Of a DNA stretch of 6,005 nt, positions 1 through 4,952 are shown piece after piece (position 1 is the first letter of the stretch; every line of letters starts with the position of its first letter). The stretch spans positions 4,337 through 10,341 of the forward strand of contig DQIG01000314.1 of NCBI GenBank assembly GCA_003525885.1, written 5' to 3'. Made by a program: the position numbers and the translations under genes. Below the pieces are notes generated by a model. It was not told where the DNA came from, ran no database searches, and worked only from the letters and a program-made list of their open reading frames with translations. Origin of the DNA: Stenotrophomonas sp. Lineage in GTDB: Bacteria > Pseudomonadota > Gammaproteobacteria > Xanthomonadales > Xanthomonadaceae.

Positions 1-1
1 G

Positions 2-2374
2 CTGCCACCGGCGGTGGCCCTGCAGCAGCAGCGTGGCGCCAGCAATGCACGTTCATCGGTAGGCAGCGTCACCACGCTGTCCAGCCTGGTGCGCATGATG
101 TACTCGCGCGCAGGCGCCTACCCGGCCAACCAGCCCATGCTGTATGCCGAGGACTTCTCGCCCAACACGCCGCAGGGTGCCTGCAGTACCTGCCACGGGC
201 TGGGGCATGTCTACGAGGTGACCGAAGCCTTGATGGTGCCGGACCCGTCGCTGAGCATCCGCGAGCGTGCCATCGCCTCCTGGCCGCCAGCCTGGCATGG
301 CCAGAACCTGCGCGACATCCTGGTCACGCTCGGCTACGACATCGACGTGCCGTGGAAGAAACTGCCGAAGAAGGACCGGGAGTGGATCCTGTTCACCGAG
401 GAAACGCCCACCGTGCCGGTCTATGCCGGCTTCACGCCTGCCGAGACCCGGGCCGCGCTCAAGCGCAAACTCGAGCCGAGTTACATGGGCACGTATACCG
501 GCGCGCGCCGCTATGTGCTGCATACCTTTGCCAATACCCAGAGCGCGTTGATGCGCAAGCGGGTTTCCCGCTACATGGAGGGCAAGCTGTGCCCGGCATG
601 CCACGGAAAGCGACTGAAGCCGGAAGCGCTGTCGGTCACCTTCGCGGGCGTGGATATCGGTGAGTTCATGCGGCTGCCGCTGGATCAGCTGGCGAAGCTG
701 CTGGAGCCCATCGCGGAAGGTGATTTCGGTGCACACAGCAAGGGCGCACGCACCAGCAGGAGTGCGCCCCCCCGCGATCGTATCCGGCGTGCCGCGAGTG
801 GCCGCGCGACCCACGAGGGTGCCCCCGACGTGCGACTGACGTCGGCCTTGTCGGAGGAAAAGCGCCTGGCTGCACAGCGACTGGCGGGTGGAGTCATGGC
901 GCGTGTACGGCAGCTGCGCGGGCTGGGCCTGGGCTATCTTTCGCTGGATCGCGCTACGCCCACGCTGTCCGCCGGCGAACTGCAGCGCCTGCGGCTGGCC
1001 ACGCAGCTCAGCTCGCTGCTGTTTGGCGTGCTGTACGTACTCGACGAGCCTTCGGCCGGCCTGCACCCGGCCGACAGCCAGGCGCTGTACGACGCGCTGG
1101 ACCGCCTGCGCGATGGCGGCAACTCGGTGTTCGTGGTCGAACACGATCTGGAGCTGATGCGCCGCGCGCAGTGGCTGGTAGATGTGGGGCCGGAGGCCGG
1201 CGAGCGGGGAGGGCGCGTGCTTTACAGCGGCGAGCCCGACGGCCTGCGCCAAGTCCAGGAGTCGCGCACGGCGCAGTATCTGTTCGACCAGGTGCCTGCA
1301 CCTGCCAGCCGCCAGCGCAGCGCCGGGCACTGGCTGGAACTGAAGGGCATCCATCGCCACAACCTGCAGGGCGTGGATGCGCAGGTGCCGCTGGGGCTGC
1401 TGACGGCAGTGACCGGCATTTCCGGGTCGGGCAAGTCCAGCCTGATGGCGCAGGCGCTGCCGGAGCTGATGCTGCTGCATCTGGGTCACGAACCCGCGGA
1501 CGATGGTGCAGAGACATCGCCGACCGACGGGCCGACGGTGATCGAAACCACCCGAGGCCAATTGGCCGGTGACGTGGACGCCATCCAACGCGTGGTGCAG
1601 GTCGACCAGAAGCCCATCGGGCGCACGCCACGCTCCAACCTGGCCACCTACACCGGCCTGTTCGACCACGTGCGCAAGCTGTTCGCGGCGACACCCGCCG
1701 CGCGCCGCCGCCGGTTCGATGCGGGCCGTTTCTCGTTCAACGTGGCCAAGGGCCGATGCGAGACCTGCGAAGGCGAGGGTTTCGTGAGTGTCGAACTGCT
1801 GTTCATGCCCAGCGTCTACGCCCCATGCCCCACCTGCCACGGCGCCCGCTACAACGAAGACACGCTGAAGGTGCTGTGGAATGACCGCAACATTGCCGAG
1901 GTCCTGCAGATGACGGTGGACCAGGCGCATGCGTTCTTCAGCGCGCAGGAGCCCATTGCCCGACCGCTGCAGCTGCTGCAGGAAATCGGCCTGGGTTACC
2001 TCAGGCTGGGCCAGCCAGCCACGGAGCTTTCAGGCGGCGAAGCGCAGCGCATCAAGCTGGCCACCGAACTGCAGCGCAGCCAGCGCGGGCGCACGCTCTA
2101 CGTGCTGGATGAACCCACCACCGGCCTGCATGCATCGGACGCGGACCGGCTGCTGGTGCAGCTGCAACGGCTGGTCGACGCGGGAAACACGGTGGTGATG
2201 ATCGAGCATGACATGCGCGCGGTCGCGCAGGCGGACTGGGTGATTGACGTTGGCCCGGGCGCAGGCGGTGCCGGTGGCACCATCGTGGCGAAGGGAACGC
2301 CGCATCAGGTGGCCCGCGCCAAGAGCAGCCGAACGGCGCCGTTTCTGGCGCGCGAGCTGGGGCAGGCCAGTTGA
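2..2374 (+). CDS. uvrA2: UvrA2: class II excinuclease ABC subunit A-like ATPase (5' partial)
   Basis: This is a cytoplasmic DNA-binding ABC ATPase of the UvrA family, which finds damaged DNA. Residues are counted from codon 14; the frame is open to the window edge, so about 80-100 N-terminal residues including the first Walker A are missing. Seen in order: C57xxC60 and C193xxC196 (first zinc module), LSAGELQRLRLATQL signature (319-332), Walker B YVLDEPSAGLHP (341-352), H-loop EHD (376-378), second Walker A GISGSGKSS (469-477), zinc module C582xxC585 and C605xxC608, LSGGEAQRIKLATEL (672-686), Walker B YVLDEPTTGLH (696-706) and EHD (731-733). After RMMYSRAG (28-34) it runs almost directly to the zinc module, so the UvrB-binding domain of housekeeping UvrA is absent. 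That absence defines class II. Members are linked to tolerance of DNA-damaging agents, sometimes in antibiotic clusters; the role here is inferred. An Arg-rich insertion sits at 240-278. Confidence 0.95.
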   Translation: MPPAVALQQQRGASNARSSVGSVTTLSSLVRMMYSRAGAYPANQPMLYAEDFSPNTPQGACSTCHGLGHVYEVTEALMVPDPSLSIRERAIASWPPAWHGQNLRDILVTLGYDIDVPWKKLPKKDREWILFTEETPTVPVYAGFTPAETRAALKRKLEPSYMGTYTGARRYVLHTFANTQSALMRKRVSRYMEGKLCPACHGKRLKPEALSVTFAGVDIGEFMRLPLDQLAKLLEPIAEGDFGAHSKGARTSRSAPPRDRIRRAASGRATHEGAPDVRLTSALSEEKRLAAQRLAGGVMARVRQLRGLGLGYLSLDRATPTLSAGELQRLRLATQLSSLLFGVLYVLDEPSAGLHPADSQALYDALDRLRDGGNSVFVVEHDLELMRRAQWLVDVGPEAGERGGRVLYSGEPDGLRQVQESRTAQYLFDQVPAPASRQRSAGHWLELKGIHRHNLQGVDAQVPLGLLTAVTGISGSGKSSLMAQALPELMLLHLGHEPADDGAETSPTDGPTVIETTRGQLAGDVDAIQRVVQVDQKPIGRTPRSNLATYTGLFDHVRKLFAATPAARRRRFDAGRFSFNVAKGRCETCEGEGFVSVELLFMPSVYAPCPTCHGARYNEDTLKVLWNDRNIAEVLQMTVDQAHAFFSAQEPIARPLQLLQEIGLGYLRLGQPATELSGGEAQRIKLATELQRSQRGRTLYVLDEPTTGLHASDADRLLVQLQRLVDAGNTVVMIEHDMRAVAQADWVIDVGPGAGGAGGTIVAKGTPHQVARAKSSRTAPFLARELGQAS

Positions 2375-2402
2375 GTCCACCTGGCCGGGGGCAGAGCGCT
2401 TT

Positions 2403-2429
2403 CTGCTGTACTGTGATCAGTACTCGCAG
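2403..2429. promoter_or_regulatory. Stem-loop or operator-like inverted repeat upstream of the 106-aa gene
   Basis: The 80-bp gap between the uvrA2 stop and the next start holds an inverted repeat. The inner arms are GTACTG (2408-2413) and CAGTAC (2418-2423) around a TGAT loop, and the outer arms are CTGC (2403-2406) and GCAG (2426-2429). It ends 11 bases before the Shine-Dalgarno sequence of the 106-aa gene. No T-tract follows, so it is not a standard intrinsic terminator. It could be a protein-binding site or a 5'-UTR hairpin. It does not match the CTGT-N8-ACAG LexA box. No clear -35/-10 pair was found in the gap. Confidence 0.35.
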
Positions 2430-2454
2430 CGCCCATCAGCGAGAGGACGTACAA

Positions 2455-2775
2455 GTGAACGCTTCCATGCTCCCAAGAATCGTCGGTTTCGATGTTCCAC
2501 TGCTGCATGAGCGCGTCGACGCCTCCACCGACGAGGCCATCACTGCTCTACTGGATCTGGCGCCCGGCGCTCGCTGGGCAGAGCTGTTCCTCATCAAGTG
2601 CAAGGCCATGGCGTCCCAGCTCCACCTGGCGGACGTTCGCATCGAGGGCTCCAGGATCTTTTTCTACGGATCCATCAGCGATTCCCGCGGGCTGGCCGAC
2701 GCGGTCATCTCCATTGTTCACGTACTGAATGATGAGCTGATGCGCGAGGGGAATCACGCGGCCGGCCGCACCTGA
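2455..2775 (+). CDS. Hypothetical protein, 106 aa, small soluble alpha/beta protein
   Basis: I do not recognise the family. The GTG start at 2455 is chosen because GAGAGGA (2441-2447) sits 7 bases upstream; an ATG at 2467 is an alternative, and the open frame running back to 2371 has no comparable ribosome site. The protein has no signal peptide and no membrane segment. Residues 26-34 (DEAITALLD) and 41-56 (WAELFLIKCKAMASQL) look helical. Residues 60-73 look like a beta-hairpin (DVRIEGSRIFFYGS), and 78-96 look like a final amphipathic helix ending LNDEL. A globular alpha/beta fold of the size of a small regulator or adaptor is therefore likely. It lies 80 bp after uvrA2 on the same strand and could be read from the same transcript, though the spacing and hairpin suggest its own control. 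Its 3' end overlaps the convergent gene by 22 bp. Function unknown. Confidence 0.65.
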   Translation: MNASMLPRIVGFDVPLLHERVDASTDEAITALLDLAPGARWAELFLIKCKAMASQLHLADVRIEGSRIFFYGSISDSRGLADAVISIVHVLNDELMREGNHAAGRT

Positions 2776-3053
2776 GTGCAGCCAAGCAGGGACCAGCATC
2801 GACCGGCAATCTCTGCTGCGCCAGGGTGGCCGCGCAGGCTCGATCGTTTCGCAAGCCTGCCTTGCAGGTCGTCGATCCATGCCGACCGGGTGCCGTGCGG
2901 ATCTCTCACATAGATATCGCAGGCAAGCCGGATAACCGGCGCCACTTCATATCGGAAGCTCATCGCAGGCAGGGCGCCCAGGTTGAACGCGATTTTCCAG
3001 TGGGCCAGCTCGCGCTCGACGTCGACAACGTGCTTGCTTCTTCCCTGGATCAT
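2754..3053 (-). CDS. Hypothetical protein, 99 aa
   Basis: I cannot name this family. The ATG at 3053 is preceded on the minus strand by AAGGGG about 9 bases upstream, which is better support than the upstream start codon at 3110. Residues 11-20 (DVERELAHWK) look like an amphipathic helix with an aromatic end. They are followed by a Gly/Pro turn and a second helix-like stretch around 36-51 (EVAPVIRLACDIYVRDP). Residues 56-70 look like a third helix. The pattern E-x-E-L-x-x-W followed by a CDIYxxxP segment looks like a small conserved helical domain. The last 30 residues (RSSLRGHPGAA onward) are low in structure and may be poorly conserved. There is no signal peptide or membrane segment. It is convergent with the 106-aa gene and divergent from the 71-aa disordered-protein gene, so it is probably transcribed alone from the 3054-3206 region. 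Confidence 0.6.
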   Translation of the reverse strand: MIQGRSKHVVDVERELAHWKIAFNLGALPAMSFRYEVAPVIRLACDIYVRDPHGTRSAWIDDLQGRLAKRSSLRGHPGAAEIAGRCWSLLGCTQVRPAA

Positions 3054-3206
3054 GGCGGTACCCCTTTTTGAAACCTCACTGTACACACTTGTTGCTGCGA
3101 GCCTGTTCATGACAGTCGTTCATATGGGGCGCTTCCCCGTACGTTCCCGTAACGGCGACACGCCCACAGTCAATCGGCAGCAGACTTGCTGCGGCGGAGA
3201 ATCGAA
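3054..3206. promoter_or_regulatory. Divergent intergenic region between the 99-aa (-) and 71-aa (+) genes
   Basis: This 153-bp gap separates two divergently read genes, so it must hold promoters for both if both are real. Seen in it: a direct repeat GTTCAT at 3105-3110 and 3118-3123 (13 bp apart); a short hairpin GGGG-cgctt-CCCC at 3126-3138; and GCAGCA-gact-TGCTGC at 3177-3192, ending 3 bases before the Shine-Dalgarno of the plus gene. I could not fit a convincing sigma-70 -35/-10 pair on either strand. The regulatory call is inferred from gene orientation. Confidence 0.35.
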
Positions 3207-3422
3207 ATGAACAGCGTCCCCGAACAGAACAGGAATGACCGCTCCAACGCTTCCGCTGAAGCAGAACAGCCCGCACAGCAGGGGCAGGTCGAGGGGGGCG
3301 AACCCGGAGGGGAGGAGCCTGGCAAGCAGGGAGAGCAACAGCAGCAGGACAACAAGGATCGCGAGAGCCCAAAGCCAGCGGACGAAAAGAAGGGCGGTCT
3401 CGGCGGCGATACACGCCGCTGA
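3207..3422 (+). CDS. Small disordered, hydrophilin-like protein, 71 aa
   Basis: The function is not recognised. The ATG at 3207 has GGAG (3196-3199) 7 bases upstream; an earlier in-frame start at 3186 lies inside a small hairpin and is less likely. The protein contains no Cys, His, Ile, Phe, Tyr or Trp, and has only two Val and one Leu. It is made almost wholly of Glu, Gln, Gly, Lys, Asp, Asn, Pro, Ser, Ala and Arg. Blocks include EGGEPGGEEPGKQGEQQQQ (29-47) and DEKKGGLGGD (59-68). Glycine is about 15 percent (11 of 71). This composition predicts an intrinsically disordered, heat-soluble protein of the hydrophilin kind, a class linked to desiccation or osmotic stress; the link here is inference. 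It precedes the 89-aa zinc-ribbon gene by 56 bp with a GC hairpin between. It could instead be a non-coding purine-rich stretch, but the clean start makes a gene more likely. Confidence 0.6.
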   Translation: MNSVPEQNRNDRSNASAEAEQPAQQGQVEGGEPGGEEPGKQGEQQQQDNKDRESPKPADEKKGGLGGDTRR

Positions 3423-3433
3423 GAAAGAGGGGG

Positions 3434-3452
3434 AGCCGCGCGCCGCGCGGCT
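3434..3452 (+). terminator. GC-rich hairpin without T-tract (possible attenuator or 3' stabiliser)
   Basis: Perfect 8-bp arms AGCCGCGC (3434-3441) and GCGCGGCT (3445-3452) enclose a 3-base loop. The hairpin begins 11 bp after the stop of the 71-aa gene and ends 15 bp before the Shine-Dalgarno of the 89-aa gene. The next bases are GCTTCCGC, with no U-tract, so efficient intrinsic termination is doubtful. It may protect the upstream message or tune expression of the downstream gene. Confidence 0.35.
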
Positions 3453-3478
3453 GCTTCCGCAGTAGACAGGGAGCGTAC

Positions 3479-3748
3479 ATGTCCTCGCAGAGCCAGGCGA
3501 TCAGCCTGATGACCAAGATCATGTACCAGTGCCGCCCGGAAAAAACCACAACGATGGCGCAATGCCGTTGCTGCCATGCGCCCAGCCCTGGCGGGATGGA
3601 ATGCGCGCGATGCCTGACCGGAAGGCTCGGCGACATGATTCACAGTCGCGGCGCAGCCTTCAGCTGGCTTGAATCGTTCCGCAGGGTCCAGCAGGACGAA
3701 GCACACGTGTTCGCTTGCGCAAAGCGCGTCGATGCGGCATCTCCCTAG
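3479..3748 (+). CDS. Hypothetical small protein with CxxC-x9-CxxC zinc-ribbon-like motif, 89 aa
   Basis: I do not recognise the family. The start is ATG 3479, with AGGGAG (3468-3473) 5 bases upstream. The core is C29-R-C31-C32, then HAPSPGGME, then C42-A-R-C45, giving CxxC-x9-CxxC with an extra Cys at 31 and a His at 33. This is the spacing of a small zinc-knuckle or zinc-ribbon. Cys18 and Cys80 lie outside it. The N-terminal 20 residues (ISLMTKIMYQC) could form a short amphipathic helix, and residues 60-75 (AFSWLESFRRVQQDEA) a second one. No signal peptide is evident. Metal binding is inferred from the cysteine spacing alone. It follows the disordered-protein gene by 56 bp and precedes the coupled pair by 60 bp, all on the same strand, so shared transcription is possible. 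A DNA-, RNA- or protein-binding adaptor would fit but is not shown. Confidence 0.62.
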   Translation: MSSQSQAISLMTKIMYQCRPEKTTTMAQCRCCHAPSPGGMECARCLTGRLGDMIHSRGAAFSWLESFRRVQQDEAHVFACAKRVDAASP

Positions 3749-3808
3749 GCGTCGCATCCGGACCTGACATCGTGCAAGCGTATGCTCGGGTCATTCAGGA
3801 GCAACGCG

Positions 3809-4024
3809 ATGACTTTTCCGATCTGCATCTACGATAGAACGGGCACCGGCCTCCGGCTGCCCGCGGGGTGGTGGATCGACCTTCAGTCCGATCTGCCTGC
3901 ACTGGTGAAGGGTGCTGCGCGCATCGAACTTCCGCGATCTTCAAAAGACGAGCATCCACGCTTGGAACCTGAGGTTCTCAGGGATCTTTTCCGGCGCATT
4001 GGAGGCTCGCAGTGGCTAGGTTGA
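3809..4024 (+). CDS. Hypothetical protein, 71 aa, first gene of a coupled pair
   Basis: I do not recognise the family. The ATG at 3809 is chosen over the in-frame ATG at 3782 because AGGAG (3797-3801) lies 7 bases before it. The N-terminal half looks like beta strands (FPICIYDR, 3-10; GLRLPAGWWIDLQ, 14-26; ARIELPRS, 37-44). A charged linker with SKDEHP follows, and then a likely helix EPEVLRDLFRRIG (53-65). There is no signal peptide or membrane segment. The stop overlaps the start of the next gene by 13 nt, and that gene's ribosome-binding site lies inside this reading frame. The two products are therefore probably made in linked amounts. Small size plus overlap is a layout also seen in toxin-antitoxin pairs, but neither protein shows a known toxin or antitoxin motif, so that remains a guess. 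Confidence 0.62.
   Translation: MTFPICIYDRTGTGLRLPAGWWIDLQSDLPALVKGAARIELPRSSKDEHPRLEPEVLRDLFRRIGGSQWLG
4001..4005 (+). promoter_or_regulatory. Internal Shine-Dalgarno GGAGG that sets the GTG 4012 start
   Basis: GGAGG lies inside the end of the 71-aa reading frame, 6 bases before GTG 4012. It is the reason to choose GTG 4012 rather than the in-frame TTG at 4021, which overlaps the upstream stop TGA (4022-4024). The arrangement indicates translational coupling of the two genes. Confidence 0.6.
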
Positions 4025-4311
4025 ATTCAACCCAGTCCCTGGGAGTGCGCTGGCTGTTCTTTCGTCTTCGCAACGGGCAGTCCATCAGTCCTGCGAGGCT
4101 GATGTCTGTCTGGTCCGAGGCGGCGGAATCCAACGACTGCGCCGTGCGCCGTGAAATCATCGACGGCGCCGGCTACGTCTACGCCTTGTATGCGCCCAAC
4201 AGCCTGCTTTCACCCAGGCGCGTGGAGCTGCGCATGAGAGCGCTGCTGGAGGAGGCCGGCTACGCCTTCACGATGGGCAGCCTGGCGGGGCGGCACCCGG
4301 GCGACGGCTGA
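4012..4311 (+). CDS. Hypothetical protein, 99 aa, second gene of a coupled pair
   Basis: I do not recognise the family. GTG 4012 is preceded by GGAGG with good spacing and lies within the end of the 71-aa gene (13-nt overlap). The product is basic, with 12 arginines. Residues 11-20 (GVRWLFFRLR) form a strand-like or helical basic patch, and 26-40 (SPARLMSVWSEAAES) look helical. Residues 43-61 (CAVRREIIDGAGYVYALYA) look like a helix then a beta strand, and 68-84 (PRRVELRMRALLEEAGY) form a clear amphipathic helix. The repeated helix-strand pattern suggests a compact alpha/beta domain. There is no signal peptide, no transmembrane span and only one Cys (43). It ends 13 bp before the convergent stop of the second zinc-ribbon gene. 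Nucleic-acid binding is possible from the charge but is not demonstrated. It could be a partner of the 71-aa protein. Confidence 0.7.
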   Translation: MARLNSTQSLGVRWLFFRLRNGQSISPARLMSVWSEAAESNDCAVRREIIDGAGYVYALYAPNSLLSPRRVELRMRALLEEAGYAFTMGSLAGRHPGDG

Positions 4312-4324
4312 GGCGCGGCGCTCG

Positions 4325-4609
4325 TCAGTCAGGCTTTGGGTCAAAGAGCGCCATCATCCGTTCGCGGCGGCACTGCTCAAGCCAGTGGTGCCATATCTCC
4401 ACCTCGTCCATCAGCCCCGTGGCGCCACACGCGGGGCAAGTGAGCGTCGTGCCCGATGGACTCGTCTGGATGCCGGCGTTCTCGCTCATTGATGAGCGCA
4501 GGCCGCAACTCTTGCAGGTGGATCGCAACTGATCAAGGCGAACGATGGCGCCATTGCGCGCAAGAAGCGGCTGGATCGCATGAATCCGGAAGGCATTGGG
4601 AGGATGCAT
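4325..4609 (-). CDS. Hypothetical small zinc-ribbon-like protein, 94 aa
   Basis: I do not recognise the family. With the ATG at 4609 as residue 1, the protein has C32-K-S-C35 and C58-P-A-C61, i.e. CxxC-x22-CxxC, with CGLRS after the first pair and CGATG after the second. These CG 'knuckles' are typical of a zinc ribbon. An N-terminal stretch (FRIHAIQPLLARNGAIVRLDQL, about 7-28) may form a helix-strand lead-in. A C-terminal amphipathic helix follows (EVEIWHHWLEQCRRERMM, about 69-86) and ends in an acidic-proline tail. No strong Shine-Dalgarno precedes ATG 4609; an in-frame TTG at 4642 would give 105 aa and is the alternative. There is no signal peptide. It is convergent with the coupled pair. 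A transcription- or RNA-related adaptor is plausible from the ribbon but is inference. Confidence 0.7.
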   Translation of the reverse strand: MHPPNAFRIHAIQPLLARNGAIVRLDQLRSTCKSCGLRSSMSENAGIQTSPSGTTLTCPACGATGLMDEVEIWHHWLEQCRRERMMALFDPKPD

Positions 4610-4952
4610 GGCCGTGTCGTCTGAGGCTGGACACGGGAGCAAAGGATTCTGCGCCGGAGAAGAGCCGTGAGTCTGCAGTGTCCTCCGCTGCAGGTTAACC
4701 CCTCATCAAGATGCATCGCGCGCTCCATCGTTGGCCTGCCGCGTGCCGCATCGCGTGACCACCGCGGAGCATCGCGATGATGCGGCCGAAGATCGGCCGG
4801 AATGCAGTCGACAGTGACTTTGAGGGAGGTTGGAAGCGCCCCACGACAGATCGGCATATATATCCTCCATGCATGGGCCATATGCGCTCCAGCTCTTCTT
4901 CCAGCATGGCATCGCAAGTAGATTTCCATGACAATCCGTCACGGAGTGACCC
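4610..4952. promoter_or_regulatory. 343-bp intergenic region upstream of the hydrolase, no convincing gene
   Basis: No reading frame here combines a good start, a ribosome site and protein-like composition. The best candidate is a minus-strand frame at 4695-4907 (70 aa), which lacks a clear Shine-Dalgarno. The region holds three copies of GCATCGCG (4713-4720, 4748-4755, 4769-4776), an inverted repeat CATCGCG/CGCGATG (4749-4755 and 4773-4779), a palindrome GGTTAACC (4693-4700) and an AT-rich spot CATATATAT (4855-4863). TTGGAA (4830-4835) lies 19 bases before CATATA (4855-4860), a weak promoter-like pair that would suit the hydrolase gene. It probably holds the divergent promoters of the zinc-ribbon gene (-) and the hydrolase (+). 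Confidence 0.4.

Noticed and set aside
825..845. Small hairpin CCGACGT/ACGTCGG inside uvrA2
   Set aside because: A 7-bp inverted repeat inside GC-rich coding DNA is expected by chance and has no positional meaning.
53..1930. Long minus-strand open frame (625 aa) opposite uvrA2
   Set aside because: It is antisense to a clearly conserved ABC ATPase. Its composition is Gln/Arg/His/Ala-rich, as expected from the reverse complement of GC-rich codons, and it has no recognisable motif.
2408..2423. LexA-type SOS box upstream of the 106-aa gene
   Set aside because: GTACTGTGATCAGTAC is palindrome-like but does not fit CTGT-N8-ACAG, and I could not fit it to the TTAG-N6-TACT type recalled for Xanthomonadales.
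3170..3757. Minus-strand open frame of 195 aa with Cys/Pro/Ser-rich tail
   Set aside because: The Cys/Pro/Ser richness is the mirror of the purine-rich DNA coding the disordered protein on the plus strand. The two plus-strand genes have better starts and ribosome sites.
3731..3758. Inverted repeat GATGCG...CGCATC at the end of the 89-aa gene as a terminator
   Set aside because: The arms are only 6 bp with a 16-base loop and no T-tract, and the repeat begins inside the coding region. It is too weak to call.
4456..4698. Plus-strand open frame of 80 aa
   Set aside because: It is antisense to the zinc-ribbon gene, has Ser/Arg-rich composition, and has no ribosome-binding site.
4695..4907. Possible 70-aa minus-strand gene starting MLEEELERIW
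   Set aside because: The first half looks protein-like, but there is no Shine-Dalgarno, the end is Arg/Met/His-rich shadow-like sequence, and the frame runs on unbroken into the antisense of the hydrolase gene. Worth revisiting only if relatives conserve it.
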